DNA of 35,788 nt from Chitinophagaceae bacterium (GCA_007695095.1 REEL01000173.1:1-35788); one strand, 5' to 3'; positions 8,652-18,092 are shown, counted from the first letter of the stretch. Notes: generated from the letters alone by a model not told the origin. Program-made: numbers and translations.

Positions 8652-9176
8652 ATGTACAAAACAGTTACCATAACATTCTTGATGCTGCTTTCCATTACTT
8701 TTTTTTCCTGTAAAAAATTGACACAGTTCGAAATAGAATACGATCAAACAGTTGTAATACCCTCCTCCTCCGGTTTAAATTTGCCTTTAAACATTTTCTC
8801 TCCAGAAGTGGAAACGGATGCTGAGTCTAAGTTCAGGGTAAATGACACCAGAAAAGACCTCATCAGAGAAATTCTATTGCAAGAACTTACACTTACCATT
8901 ACTTCTCCTCAAAATGGAAACTTTGACATCCTCAAATCAATCACTATCTATATAAATGCCGACGGCCTTTCTGAAAAGAAAATAGCCTGGAAAGAAGACA
9001 TACCCCAAAATGCATCAAGCGTCCTTGAACTTGAAACCATTAATGAGGATTTGCAGGAATACATTAAAAAAGATGAATTTTCCATTCGGGTAAATACCAT
9101 TAACAGACAATTTATTGATCAAAATCATACGGTTAATGTAAATTCTGTGTTTTGGGTGGATGCGAAATTGATTTAA
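8652..9176 (+). CDS. Small predicted lipoprotein, function unknown
   Basis: 174 residues from the ATG at 8652. This start places a classic lipoprotein signal at the N-terminus, with a hydrophobic stretch ending at Cys20 (ITFFSC). The open frame extends upstream to a TTG at 8595, but that would bury the signal. The mature part is rich in polar residues and alternating hydrophobics, suggesting a beta-sandwich of about 150 residues exposed on the envelope, with QELTLTITSPQNGNFDILKS and later VNTINRQFI as probable strands. No enzyme motif is visible. It is not obviously linked to its neighbours. Confidence 0.7.
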   Translation: MYKTVTITFLMLLSITFFSCKKLTQFEIEYDQTVVIPSSSGLNLPLNIFSPEVETDAESKFRVNDTRKDLIREILLQELTLTITSPQNGNFDILKSITIYINADGLSEKKIAWKEDIPQNASSVLELETINEDLQEYIKKDEFSIRVNTINRQFIDQNHTVNVNSVFWVDAKLI

Positions 9177-9223
9177 GCAAAATACTATTTTAAAAGACTT
9201 ATCATTTTAAGTAAAATAAAAAT

Positions 9224-9565
9224 ATGAAAAACAATCTCATCAATTACGTTGAATTTAAAGCGGGTAATCTGGATGAAATAAAAGACTTTTACAGCCAAAC
9301 TTTTGGTTGGAAATTTACAGATTACGGTCCGACTTATGTGGCATTTTCTGAAAGCGGCCTCGAAGGAGGTTTTGAAAAAACTGACAAGGAAATAACACAA
9401 GGGGCACTGGTTGTTTTATATCATGAAGACCTGGAAAGTATTCAAAAGAAAATAGTACAATTTGGCGGAAAAATTTCAATAGATACTTTCTCCTTTCCCG
9501 GCGGAAAAAGATTTCATTTTATCGATCCGGCAGGAAATGAATTAGCTATTTGGTCTGATAGGTAA
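9224..9565 (+). CDS. VOC-family (glyoxalase/bleomycin-resistance fold) protein
   Basis: 113 residues forming a single VOC domain with two beta-alpha-beta-beta-beta units. The first runs from YVEFKAGNLDEIKDFYSQTFGW, and the second ends in FIDPAGNELAIWSD, the hallmark closing strand of the superfamily. Potential metal ligands include Glu10 or nearby residues, His in VLYHEDLE, and Glu near the C-terminus. Members of this group are often annotated as glyoxalase-like or lactoylglutathione-lyase-related, but substrates vary widely and cannot be read from sequence. The stop codon lies two bases from the convergent pth stop, so the two genes collide tail to tail. Confidence 0.85.
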   Translation: MKNNLINYVEFKAGNLDEIKDFYSQTFGWKFTDYGPTYVAFSESGLEGGFEKTDKEITQGALVVLYHEDLESIQKKIVQFGGKISIDTFSFPGGKRFHFIDPAGNELAIWSDR

Positions 9566-9566
9566 A

Positions 9567-10130
9567 TCAACTATTATTCAACTGCGACATAGTTCTGTCA
9601 ACTCCTATGCTGACAAAAGATTTTACGAAATCAACGGCAATTTGATTGCGCTCTTCGAGTATTACTTCTTCTTCTTTGCTCCATTTTCCCAATACAAATT
9701 CTACTTGCCTGCCTTTGGGAAAATCGTTGCCTATTCCATAGCGGAGTCTGGCGTATTCTTTAGTGTCCAGGCAATTTTCTATGTCTTTTAGTCCATTATG
9801 ACCTCCGTCACCGCCTTTTTTGCGGAGTCTTATTTTACCTAAGGGTAAAGACAGGTCATCCACTATAACTAAAAGGTTTGAAACCGGAATTTTTTCCTGT
9901 TGCATCCAATATCTTACAGCCTTACCACTCAAATTCATAAAAGTATTCGGCTTTATAAAGTATAAACTTCTTCCTTTGTACTTTGCCATACAAACATCCG
10001 CAAGTCTGTCAGATGAAAATGAAACGCCCATTTCCGCAGCCAAAAAATCAAGTACTTTAAAACCTATATTATGACGGGTGTTATCGTAATCGGCTCCCGG
10101 ATTTCCCAAACCTGCTATTAAGTATTTCAT
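9567..10130 (-). CDS. pth: Peptidyl-tRNA hydrolase
   Basis: 187 residues, the normal length for bacterial Pth. It cleaves the ester bond of peptidyl-tRNAs that drop off ribosomes and so recycles tRNA. Diagnostic residues are all visible: Asn10 in GLGNPG, catalytic His20 in TRHNIGF, Asn66 in TFMN, Asp91/92 in VIVDD, and Asn112 in GGHNGL. It lies downstream of prs and rplY on the same strand, but a strong terminator sits between rplY and pth, so most transcription may stop before it. The prs-rplY-pth order is common in bacteria. Confidence 0.96.
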   Translation of the reverse strand: MKYLIAGLGNPGADYDNTRHNIGFKVLDFLAAEMGVSFSSDRLADVCMAKYKGRSLYFIKPNTFMNLSGKAVRYWMQQEKIPVSNLLVIVDDLSLPLGKIRLRKKGGDGGHNGLKDIENCLDTKEYARLRYGIGNDFPKGRQVEFVLGKWSKEEEVILEERNQIAVDFVKSFVSIGVDRTMSQLNNS

Positions 10131-10163
10131 ATTTTATTCAATGCTTTATAAAAATCAAATATG

Positions 10164-10197
10164 CAAAAAAAAGCCCGAATATAAAATCCGGGCTTTT
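10164..10197 (-). terminator. Intrinsic terminator between rplY and pth
   Basis: Read on the minus strand, AAAAGCCCG pairs with CGGGCTTTT (10189-10197 with 10169-10177), and the T-run continues to about 10165. It lies 46 bases after the rplY stop and 34 bases before the pth start. Confidence 0.85.
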
Positions 10198-10242
10198 CCA
10201 ATTGGCTTAGCTCTTTTAAAATGAAGATACTTTATTCGCTTC

Positions 10243-10890
10243 TTATTCTGCTGCTTTTGCTTCTTCTTCTCCGGAAGCCACTTCTTCAGTTCCTTCTTCT
10301 GTATCTGCCTCATCTGCCTGAGCTTGTTTGCTTTGAGAACTTCTAAGAGCTCTTGGTATTTCAACTGAAGCTACCGGTATGGTAGGTGAATTTAAAATTT
10401 CTAAGTTTCCGGCATCTATAGAAGCTACTTTTATAGATTTCCCCAATTTCAATGGGGTTACATCAATTGTTAGCTCATCAACTAAATCAGCAGGAACAGC
10501 TTTTACTTTTACTTTTCTAAGCTTGGTGATTAATTTACCACCGGTTTTTACTCCTACAGGTATACCTTTCAAGCGAACCGGTATGTGAGTAATTAGTTTT
10601 CTGCCTTCTACCAACAATTGAAAGTCAACATGAATCACCTTATCTGTAACCGGGTGAAACTGAACTTCTTTTAAAATTGCCTCATAGTTTTTTCCATCTA
10701 CACTTATATCAACTTTGTGAAAGTCGCCGGTATAAATCAAATCTCTGAATGCAAGTGCAGGAGCTGCGAAGTGAACAATAGTATCTACTCCGTAAATAAC
10801 AGCAGGAATGTTTCCGGCTCTTCTTACTTCTTTTGTTGCGGACTTACCTAAATCTTTACGTAAGCTTCCTTCAATTTTTATGGTTTTCAT
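10243..10890 (-). CDS. rplY: 50S ribosomal protein L25 / general stress protein Ctc
   Basis: 215 residues, the long Ctc/TL5 form of L25. The N-terminal domain (about 1-95) binds 5S rRNA and opens with the pattern IEGSLRKDLGKSATKEVRRAGNIPAVIYG. The C-terminal beta domain (about 100-185) contains VRLKGIPVGVKTGG. The last 30 residues are an acidic Ala/Glu tail, usual in Bacteroidota homologues. The start lies 11 bases after the prs stop on the same strand, so the two are co-transcribed, and a terminator follows. Confidence 0.95.
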   Translation of the reverse strand: MKTIKIEGSLRKDLGKSATKEVRRAGNIPAVIYGVDTIVHFAAPALAFRDLIYTGDFHKVDISVDGKNYEAILKEVQFHPVTDKVIHVDFQLLVEGRKLITHIPVRLKGIPVGVKTGGKLITKLRKVKVKAVPADLVDELTIDVTPLKLGKSIKVASIDAGNLEILNSPTIPVASVEIPRALRSSQSKQAQADEADTEEGTEEVASGEEEAKAAE

Positions 10891-10901
10891 CTTTGCTTTT
10901 T

Positions 10902-11846
10902 TTATGAATTTATGAATAATGATGTGATTGACTTATGGTCGTGAACATTTCGAATGGCTGTAGCAAAAATCTTTGCAACAGATAAAACATTTATTTTTTC
11001 TAAATCCTCTTTAAGAGGTATAGTATCACAAACCACAAGTTCTGTTAATTTACTGTTTCTTATGTTTTCATAGGCTTTTCCTGATAATACAGGATGCGTA
11101 ATAATTGCCCTTACACTTTTTGCACCTTTTTCCATCATGACGTCTGCGGCTTTACACAAAGTTCCGGCAGTATCAACGATGTCATCGACCAAAACGATAT
11201 CTTTATCCGTAACATCCCCGATTATCGTCATTCCGGAGACTTCATTTGCTTTCTTTCGATGCTTATCGCAAATCACTAAATCAGCATTAAAATACTGAGA
11301 GTAAGTTCTTGCTCTGTTTGTTCCTCCTACATCCGGAGAAGCAAAAGTTATATTCCCTAAATTAAGTTTCTTTAAATAAGGAATAAATATCGCTGAACTA
11401 TTCAAGTGATCCACCGGTATGTCAAAAAATCCCTGTATCTGTCCTGCATGCAAATCCATCGTCATGACTCTGTCCGCTCCTGCTGCTGTAATCAAATTCG
11501 CAACCAACTTTGAACCGATAGACACTCTCGGCTTATCTTTACGATCCTGCCTTGCCAGACCAAAATAAGGAATTACCGCTGTGATATAACTGGCCGATGC
11601 CCTTTTCAATGCATCAATTATCATAAGCAATTCCAGTAAATTATCCGCAGGAGCCGGAGTTGACTGTATAATAAATGAATAGCTGCCTCTCACTGACTCA
11701 AAAATCACCGGCTGAAACTCCCCGTCGCTAAAGTTAGTTACAGAAAGATCCCCTAGAGGCTGGTCATAATGTCTGGCAATTTTTTCTGCCAAATATTTTG
11801 AACCTCTTCCTGAAAACAATCTTATTTCCGATCCGGTTTTTTGCAT
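10902..11846 (-). CDS. prs: Ribose-phosphate pyrophosphokinase (PRPP synthetase)
   Basis: 314 residues, the standard class I length. It makes PRPP from ribose-5-phosphate and ATP for nucleotide, histidine, tryptophan and NAD synthesis. Hallmarks seen are FSGRGSKYLAEKIA near the N-terminus, FSDGEFQP, the flexible-loop segment YFGLARQDRKDKPR, MDLHAGQIQGFFDIPVDHL (the metal/ATP region), and the PRPP-binding loop DIVLVDDIVDTAGT. It leads the prs-rplY unit and has a TAnnTTTG box 17 bases upstream of its start. Confidence 0.97.
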   Translation of the reverse strand: MQKTGSEIRLFSGRGSKYLAEKIARHYDQPLGDLSVTNFSDGEFQPVIFESVRGSYSFIIQSTPAPADNLLELLMIIDALKRASASYITAVIPYFGLARQDRKDKPRVSIGSKLVANLITAAGADRVMTMDLHAGQIQGFFDIPVDHLNSSAIFIPYLKKLNLGNITFASPDVGGTNRARTYSQYFNADLVICDKHRKKANEVSGMTIIGDVTDKDIVLVDDIVDTAGTLCKAADVMMEKGAKSVRAIITHPVLSGKAYENIRNSKLTELVVCDTIPLKEDLEKINVLSVAKIFATAIRNVHDHKSITSLFINS

Positions 11847-11863
11847 GTTTTATAAATGGAGTG

Positions 11864-11871
11864 CAAAAATA
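11864..11871 (-). promoter_or_regulatory. TAnnTTTG promoter box for prs-rplY
   Basis: On the minus strand the box reads TATTTTTG, a full match to the Bacteroidota -7 consensus, 17 bases upstream of the prs start. No clear -33 TTG was found. Confidence 0.55.
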
Positions 11872-11913
11872 GTATATTTTTTAAAGAGATTTAAATTTCC
11901 TTTCTTAAAATAT

Positions 11914-11944
11914 AAAGGGAAGTCGCAAAAAACGACTTCCCTTT
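11914..11944 (-). terminator. Intrinsic terminator of tRNA-Gln
   Basis: A perfect 12-bp inverted repeat (11914-11925 with 11933-11944) with a 7-nt loop, placed directly after the 3' end of the tRNA on the minus strand. A TTT run and AT-rich sequence follow. Confidence 0.85.
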
Positions 11945-11945
11945 G

Positions 11946-12018
11946 TTGTCCGACTAGGGCTCGAACCTAGACTCTTCTGGACCAAAACCAGACGTGTTGC
12001 CAGTTACACCATCGGACA
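11946..12018 (-). tRNA. tRNA-Gln, anticodon UUG
   Basis: 73 nt including the discriminator base. All four arms fold: acceptor TGTCCGA with TCGGACA, D stem GTGT/ACAC, anticodon stem TCTGG/CCAGA with loop TTTTGGT giving anticodon TTG (reads CAA), and T stem CTAGG/CCTAG with TTCGAGC loop. The U1-A72 first pair is typical of bacterial tRNA-Gln. The 3' CCA is not encoded. A TAnnTTTG box sits upstream and a terminator directly follows. Confidence 0.96.
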
Positions 12019-12030
12019 AAATTGATTTTG

Positions 12031-12038
12031 CAAAAATA
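12031..12038 (-). promoter_or_regulatory. TAnnTTTG promoter box for tRNA-Gln
   Basis: TATTTTTG on the minus strand, 12 bases before the mature 5' end of the tRNA; a full -7 consensus match. Confidence 0.55.
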
Positions 12039-12160
12039 CACTTTTTTGAAAAAAGGAAAAAGTTTTTCAAAAAAAACATTCTGCTATTTCACAGCATCCA
12101 TTTACATTTTACAATTTAAACAGCTCTTTTAGCATTATTTTAATGTCTTATAATTATTTT

Positions 12161-12168
12161 TAACTTTG
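12161..12168 (+). promoter_or_regulatory. TAnnTTTG promoter box for the GT-C/TPR gene
   Basis: TAACTTTG matches the -7 consensus, 34 bases upstream of the ATG at 12203. Confidence 0.5.
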
Positions 12169-12202
12169 ATTTTTATTTAAAAAACCTGAAACACTTGTGG
12201 GG

Positions 12203-14953
12203 ATGCACAAACAAAAAAATCTGAAAAAAAATAAACCGACTGAGAACAGTAAACTAATATCATTTTTGTTTGCCGCAAGCTCCGACTCCGATACCCTTCG
12301 CACATTTTATGAACAAGCGGCAAATTATCCGGCAAATAACGGCTATAAAACTGAATTTCTAGCCGCCACTACTAACGGAAAATTACCGGATAGTGAAAGT
12401 GAACGAGTGAAAGTTTCAGAAAAACAGTTTTCGAACAGAGCAGATGCATTGACAGCCCTTACAAAAGAAGCTAATGGTGATTATTTAGTCATAGTTGGTG
12501 AAAATATCCCGCTTTCATTACCCAAAGCAGATAAACTGATTAAAGAAGCAATCCGAAAGAAAAGCTTTGGTATTCACGTTGCCACAAGGTCAAATCCTAA
12601 AAAAGGAAAAAAGAATTTAAGCCGAAAATTGGGAAATTTTGGAATCAGAATTTTGACGTCTTTAGAAACCACAGATATATTCTCCGGTTTATCTATAGCG
12701 CCGGCAGCAACCATGAAATCTGTTTTTAGCAATCCGCCTCTGAAAAAATACCCCGAAGCAGGAGCTTTAAACATGGCTGCTCAAGCAGGATATGCAATCC
12801 ATGAAGTAGATATACCGGATGAAAAACAAGTCCCTTCAGGTATTAATAAACTTCTGTTTTTCTTTTCAGTTCTGGCATTTGCCTTTTCTTCCCGAATCAG
12901 GTGGTACATTAGCGAGCCTCTGAAAGAATTAAGCGGCAAAACACATACAAAAGCTGTTGGAGCAGCCAACAAAGGAATCTACCGTTTAGGATTTGCTTTT
13001 ACTTTTTTGGCTTTGCTTTGCACCATGCTTTTCCTCAGTAAAGACTATGGAATTTCCGGAGATGAATGGATTCAACATAAATACGGAAATGAAATTTTTG
13101 ATTTCTTTGCAAAAGGAGATGATAGCGCCACTAAAGAAACAGGCAGAATTCAAAGCTATGACGACATTTTTTATTATTCCGGTGGCTTTGAATTGTTTTA
13201 TACCATTTTCGTCAGAGCTTTTCCGGATATAGACCCCTATACAATCCGGCATTTCTGGAATGCCTTTGTGGGTTTTCTGGCTATCTTTTTTGCGGCTATG
13301 GTGGGCCGGTTTTTTGGCGGTTGGCGAATGGCATTGGTCGTTTTGCTATTGATGGCTGTATCTCCCCGATTTTTCGGACATGCAATGAATAACACAAAAG
13401 ATATTCCTTTTGCTTTTGCATACATTATGGGCGTATACTACATACTGGAATTCACTAAACGACTTCCGAGAATCAGCAGTAAATATGCCTTCTTTATGTT
13501 GCTCAGTATTGGACTTGCCATAAATGCCCGAATTGGCGGTTTATTGGTGCTTATCTATATGTTCTTTTTCACAGGACTGGCTTTTCTGGAGCTTTTGAGA
13601 AGAAAAAAAATCACCTTTAATAAATTGACCTCAAGCATAGTGCCGGTTGGCGGGACACTGGCTGTAGTGGGTTTAGCCGGATATATAATAGGTATCATTT
13701 TCTGGCCTTACGCTTTACAAGACCCTATAAATAACCCTTTGTATTCTCTTTCAAAAATGACAGATTTTCATACTGTTCTGAGTATACTTTATAAAGGGGA
13801 ACACATATCTTCAAATCAGGTGCCTCCGGATTATATTTTCCACTGGATATACATTACTGTGCCTGAAATTGTATTGATAGGAGGGATTATCTTTTGTATT
13901 TCAATCCCGGCTTTACTTAAAAAAACAGGGCTTATTCCGGTTTTTATCCTCTTGTTTTCGTTTTTGTTTCCTCCGCTATATGCCATTTATCAAGAATCAA
14001 ACCTTTATGACGGTTGGAGGCACTTTTTGTTTATTTACCCGTCTTTAGGGGCTATCGCAGGTATAGGAATTGCGAATTTGTTACAGACAAAAAATAAGAA
14101 TTTAAAAATCGGAGTCTGGATAATCTTGGCAATTGGAATGATATTCCCTCTGAGATATATGATTGCCAATCATCCGCATCAGGTAACATATTTTAATGAT
14201 TTAAACGGCGGTATAAAATCTGCTTACGGCAATTATGAAACCGACTATTATATGAACTCTCTTAAACCGGCTTCGTTTTGGCTGATAGATGAAAAAGGAT
14301 TGAGAAACACTCCTGATTCTGTAGCTATAACTACAAACTGCTGGAAAGAAGTAGGGCATTACTTCCGGGAAAACACTATTAACACAACGGTTCCATACAC
14401 GCATTATAACCGTCGCTCAGAGCTGGAATGGGAATATGCTATTTTTTATACCCGTTTTATAAATCGAAATCTTTTACTAAATGCTTTTCCTCCGGCAGGA
14501 ACCATACATATAGAGGAAGCAGATGGAGTGCCGCTTACAGTAGTCGTTAAAAGAGTTTCTAATGAAGATTACCTGGGGATACAGGCTTTGAACAGAAATG
14601 ACTTTTCAACAGCTCTTCAGCATTTCCGGAGTTATCTTGAAAAAGACCCTTTGAATGATGTGGTGCTGGAAAGAGCTGCATTAGCGGCATTAAATACGGG
14701 AGACTTACAATTGGCACAATCCTATTTGAACAATTTGCTTGCTATTCATCCGGAAAGTTTTAACGGGCTTTACTATGCAGGAGTCGTCAGCTCTCAGCAG
14801 GGAGATTTAAATAATGCGATCATTTACCTTGAAAGGGCTTTGGATATTAATCCGAATGTGGGTCAGATTTACCAGTTATTAGGAGAATTGCACCAGGCTT
14901 TGGGCAATACTGCCGAAGCAAACAGGTACTTTCAGGCAGCAGGTGGAAGATAG
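12203..14953 (+). CDS. Polytopic GT-C-type glycosyltransferase with degenerate GT2 head and TPR tail
   Basis: 916 residues from the ATG at 12203; an in-frame GTG lies two codons upstream. Three parts are visible. Residues about 15-210 resemble a dolichol-phosphate-mannose-synthase-like GT2 domain: it keeps a DIFSGLSIAP segment, but where such enzymes carry DxD the sequence reads VGENIP, so it may not bind metal-sugar. Next come about ten or more membrane helices, with a GT-C/PMT-like first loop (SKDYGISGDEWIQHKYG) containing Asp-Glu. The last 120 residues are TPR-like repeats (ALNRNDFSTALQHFRSYLE and two further units). It probably moves a sugar from a polyprenyl carrier to a periplasmic acceptor. 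It precedes the DUF2723 gene, which has a similar design. The acceptor is unknown. Confidence 0.75.
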   Translation: MHKQKNLKKNKPTENSKLISFLFAASSDSDTLRTFYEQAANYPANNGYKTEFLAATTNGKLPDSESERVKVSEKQFSNRADALTALTKEANGDYLVIVGENIPLSLPKADKLIKEAIRKKSFGIHVATRSNPKKGKKNLSRKLGNFGIRILTSLETTDIFSGLSIAPAATMKSVFSNPPLKKYPEAGALNMAAQAGYAIHEVDIPDEKQVPSGINKLLFFFSVLAFAFSSRIRWYISEPLKELSGKTHTKAVGAANKGIYRLGFAFTFLALLCTMLFLSKDYGISGDEWIQHKYGNEIFDFFAKGDDSATKETGRIQSYDDIFYYSGGFELFYTIFVRAFPDIDPYTIRHFWNAFVGFLAIFFAAMVGRFFGGWRMALVVLLLMAVSPRFFGHAMNNTKDIPFAFAYIMGVYYILEFTKRLPRISSKYAFFMLLSIGLAINARIGGLLVLIYMFFFTGLAFLELLRRKKITFNKLTSSIVPVGGTLAVVGLAGYIIGIIFWPYALQDPINNPLYSLSKMTDFHTVLSILYKGEHISSNQVPPDYIFHWIYITVPEIVLIGGIIFCISIPALLKKTGLIPVFILLFSFLFPPLYAIYQESNLYDGWRHFLFIYPSLGAIAGIGIANLLQTKNKNLKIGVWIILAIGMIFPLRYMIANHPHQVTYFNDLNGGIKSAYGNYETDYYMNSLKPASFWLIDEKGLRNTPDSVAITTNCWKEVGHYFRENTINTTVPYTHYNRRSELEWEYAIFYTRFINRNLLLNAFPPAGTIHIEEADGVPLTVVVKRVSNEDYLGIQALNRNDFSTALQHFRSYLEKDPLNDVVLERAALAALNTGDLQLAQSYLNNLLAIHPESFNGLYYAGVVSSQQGDLNNAIIYLERALDINPNVGQIYQLLGELHQALGNTAEANRYFQAAGGR

Positions 14954-14999
14954 AAAATTTTTTCAGGAGTATATTTAATCGCTTTTAAGTATATAATTT

Positions 15000-15007
15000 T
15001 AATTTTG
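15000..15007 (+). promoter_or_regulatory. TAnnTTTG promoter box for the DUF2723 gene
   Basis: TAATTTTG, 53 bases before the ATG at 15061. It matches the -7 consensus but lies in AT-rich sequence where chance matches are likely. Confidence 0.4.
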
Positions 15008-15060
15008 CATCGAATTTGTTATAATTTAGCCTTCAGTTTTAATAGAAATAAACGAAATAA

Positions 15061-18000
15061 ATGAAAAGTTTTAAGTTGTGGAACAACATAATTGGTTGGG
15101 TATTTTTTTTCATTGCCTTTGTAGTATACACCCTAACTGCCGAGCAAACAACCAGTTGGTGGGATTGCGGTGAACGTATTTTAGCAGCGTATAAGCTTCA
15201 GGTAATGCACCCTCCCGGAGCGCCCTTTTATATGATTGTAGGCAGAATATTCAGTTTATTTGCTCCAAATCCGGATTTGGTCGCTTTTTCGGTTAATTTA
15301 CTATCCGTATTTTCAGCTTCTTTTGCTGTATTATTTATCTTTTGGATTACCACACATTTCGCCCGTAAGCTGGTTATGCAGGATGGTGAAGAGTTTACTA
15401 AACCTAACTTATGGGTAATCTTTGGAGCCGGTGCTATTGGTGCACTTAGTTGCACATTTCTTGATTCTCTTTGGTTTATCGCTGTAGAAAGTGAGGTGTA
15501 CGCATTTTCTACCTTTTTTATGACGCTTGTATTCTGGTCAATGGTCAGATGGTATAATCATGAAGACAGAGTGTATGCTGACAGATGGTTGCTTTTCATT
15601 GCTTTAATGATTGGCCTTTCCATTGGAGTTCACCTAATGAGTATACTTGTGGTTCCGGCAATTGCCATGATGTATTATATAAAGTATTACAAAACAAACC
15701 TGAGAGGAATTATTACCGCTTTTATAATCGGTACATTTGTTTTAGCCTTTATTTTCACCGGTATAGTTTCTAACCTTTTAACCCTCGTCAGACCATTTGA
15801 ATTATTAACTGTAAACACTTTTGGCTGGTTTATCGGCTCGGGATTGGTAGTTTTCATGATTCCTCTAATGGGTCTGTTAATTTACGGCGTTTATTACGGA
15901 ATAAAAAATAACAAAAGGGAAGTTCAAATTGTCTCTTTATGTATGATGCTTTTGCTGGTTGGATTTTCAAATTACTTCGCCATTTCTATCAGAGCAAATG
16001 CCAATCCACCAATCAATATGAATAAGCCCGGAGATGTATTTAGTATGTATTCATACCTAAACCGGGAGCAATACGGCGACAGACCATTAGTTTACGGACC
16101 TCATTTTGCTTCTTTTCCGGAAGATGTAATTGAAGGCAGTAAGCGTTGGTTTAAAGTAGGTGACAGATATGAGCACATCGGAAATAGAATTTCTTATGAA
16201 TTTCCGGCAGAGGATAAAATGATTTTTCCGAGACTTGGCCACTGGCAGGAGGAAAGGCATGACAGAGCCTATAGAGCTCACTTAAACTTAGGGGCTAATG
16301 AAAATCCAAGCCTGAACGACAACTTTAAATATTTCTTTAATTATCAGCTTGGATATATGTATTTCCGCTATTTTATGTGGAATTTCTCAGGCCGGCAAAA
16401 TGATATACAGGGGACTTTCCAAAACAACCATGGGAACTGGATAACCGGCATTCGCTTTATAGATGAAAGTAAAATTGGCCCCTTAGATAAGTACCCCGAT
16501 CACTATAAAAACAATAAGGGTTATACGAAGTTTTATGCCTTACCATTTTTACTTGGATTTTTAGGTTTAGTATTTCAATTCAGGCAAAACAGAAAATATT
16601 TTTATGTCATTTTAGGAATGTTTTTATTTACAGGGGCTATCTCTATAATTTATTTTAATCAGCCTCCTGTAGAGCCCCGTGAAAGGGACTACTCGACAGT
16701 TGGTTCTTTTATAACTTACTCAATTTGGCTCGGTTTGGGGGTTGTCGCAATAGCCCATATTTTAAAGAATTATGTTTCTAAACTATTGGCCTCTCAACTT
16801 GCAATCGTAATTGCGCTTATAGCTCCTGTATTGATGGGTGTTAATGGTTGGGATAATCACGATCGCTCAAAAAGAACTGTCGTAAAAGATTTTGCTACCA
16901 ATTATTTAGAATCGCTGGCACCTAATGCAGTTATCTTTACCCAGGGGGATAATGACACATACCCATTGTGGAATGTTCAGGAAGTCAATGGGGTTCGTCC
17001 TGATGTACGTATAGTTAACCTAAGCTTATTGGGAGTGGATTGGTATATAGACCAGTTAAACTACTACATAAACGAAGCTCCTCCATTAAAACTAAGCTTT
17101 GAAAGAGAACAATACTTATCAAATCGCCGGGATGTTGTAAGGTTCACCGAAAATCCTGCTTTAGGGCTTGATCAAAGTCGCTATTACAATATAAAAGAAA
17201 TTATGCGATTTATCGCCAATGATGAACCAAGAACAAGAATACCTGACAGAGGCAGAGGTGGAAATATGGTTGATTATCTTCCGGTTAGAAGATTGTCTAT
17301 TCCGGTTGACAGACAAGAAATTTTAGATTTAGGTATTGTTTCTTCAAACTTTGAAGATGAAATCATAGATGAAATTCGTTGGGAGTTGCCTAAAACTACC
17401 TTATTAAAGAATGACCTGATGACGCTTGACATTATTGCTAATAATCTTTGGGAAAGACCTATTTATTTTGCAGTATCCGTTAGTCCTGACACCTATCTCG
17501 GTTTAGAGAATTATTTTCAGCTGGAAGGGATGGCTTACCGCTTAGTTCCTGTTGAAACCCGTGCAGGTCAACATCAGGCCGGCAGAGTTGCTACTGATAT
17601 CATGTATGATAATGTGGTGAATAAGTTTGCTTATGGAAATGCTCAGGATGGTGATGTATATTTAGATGAAACGACGCTGAGAATGGTGATGAATATAAGA
17701 AGCAACTTAGCCAGATTGGCAGAAGCTTTAGTGAATGAAGGCGAGAAAGAAAAAGCTACCGAAGTATTGGATTTATCCTTAAGGCAATTTCCAAAGGAAA
17801 ATGCACCTTACAATATGTTCATGCTGAGATATCCGGAAATCTACTACAGAGCTGATGAAATAGAAAAAGCCAGAAGCCTTACCCGTGATTTAGCAACTAT
17901 GTTTGAGCAGGAATTTTACTATTATTCTGCACCGGAAAACAGATCTCCGGCAAAATCCAGAAATGCTCAGCAAGCGGGTGCCGTTATTCAGGAATTGCTA

Positions 18001-18084
18001 AGAATTTCAAGCCTGTATAATGATGAAGAAATGTCCGATGAATTAACACAGAAATTTTCGCAAATGCAAAATGTAATGCGATAA
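15061..18084 (+). CDS. DUF2723 (TMEM260-like) membrane protein, putative protein O-mannosyltransferase
   Basis: 1007 residues. The N-terminus is a membrane helix followed by the family signature SWWDCGERILAAYKLQVMHPPGAP, where the conserved acidic residues mark a GT-C-like active site. About ten to twelve membrane helices follow to residue 600. A large soluble C-terminal half begins near the second signature, FTQGDNDTYPLWNVQEVNGVRPD, and ends in a helical, TPR-like region. DUF2723 proteins are very common in Bacteroidota; the human relative TMEM260 has been reported as a protein O-mannosyltransferase. The bacterial substrate is inferred, possibly secreted proteins. The rlmB gene starts 8 bases later, so the two are likely co-transcribed. 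Confidence 0.93.
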   Translation: MKSFKLWNNIIGWVFFFIAFVVYTLTAEQTTSWWDCGERILAAYKLQVMHPPGAPFYMIVGRIFSLFAPNPDLVAFSVNLLSVFSASFAVLFIFWITTHFARKLVMQDGEEFTKPNLWVIFGAGAIGALSCTFLDSLWFIAVESEVYAFSTFFMTLVFWSMVRWYNHEDRVYADRWLLFIALMIGLSIGVHLMSILVVPAIAMMYYIKYYKTNLRGIITAFIIGTFVLAFIFTGIVSNLLTLVRPFELLTVNTFGWFIGSGLVVFMIPLMGLLIYGVYYGIKNNKREVQIVSLCMMLLLVGFSNYFAISIRANANPPINMNKPGDVFSMYSYLNREQYGDRPLVYGPHFASFPEDVIEGSKRWFKVGDRYEHIGNRISYEFPAEDKMIFPRLGHWQEERHDRAYRAHLNLGANENPSLNDNFKYFFNYQLGYMYFRYFMWNFSGRQNDIQGTFQNNHGNWITGIRFIDESKIGPLDKYPDHYKNNKGYTKFYALPFLLGFLGLVFQFRQNRKYFYVILGMFLFTGAISIIYFNQPPVEPRERDYSTVGSFITYSIWLGLGVVAIAHILKNYVSKLLASQLAIVIALIAPVLMGVNGWDNHDRSKRTVVKDFATNYLESLAPNAVIFTQGDNDTYPLWNVQEVNGVRPDVRIVNLSLLGVDWYIDQLNYYINEAPPLKLSFEREQYLSNRRDVVRFTENPALGLDQSRYYNIKEIMRFIANDEPRTRIPDRGRGGNMVDYLPVRRLSIPVDRQEILDLGIVSSNFEDEIIDEIRWELPKTTLLKNDLMTLDIIANNLWERPIYFAVSVSPDTYLGLENYFQLEGMAYRLVPVETRAGQHQAGRVATDIMYDNVVNKFAYGNAQDGDVYLDETTLRMVMNIRSNLARLAEALVNEGEKEKATEVLDLSLRQFPKENAPYNMFMLRYPEIYYRADEIEKARSLTRDLATMFEQEFYYYSAPENRSPAKSRNAQQAGAVIQELLRISSLYNDEEMSDELTQKFSQMQNVMR

Positions 18085-18092
18085 ACCTAAGT

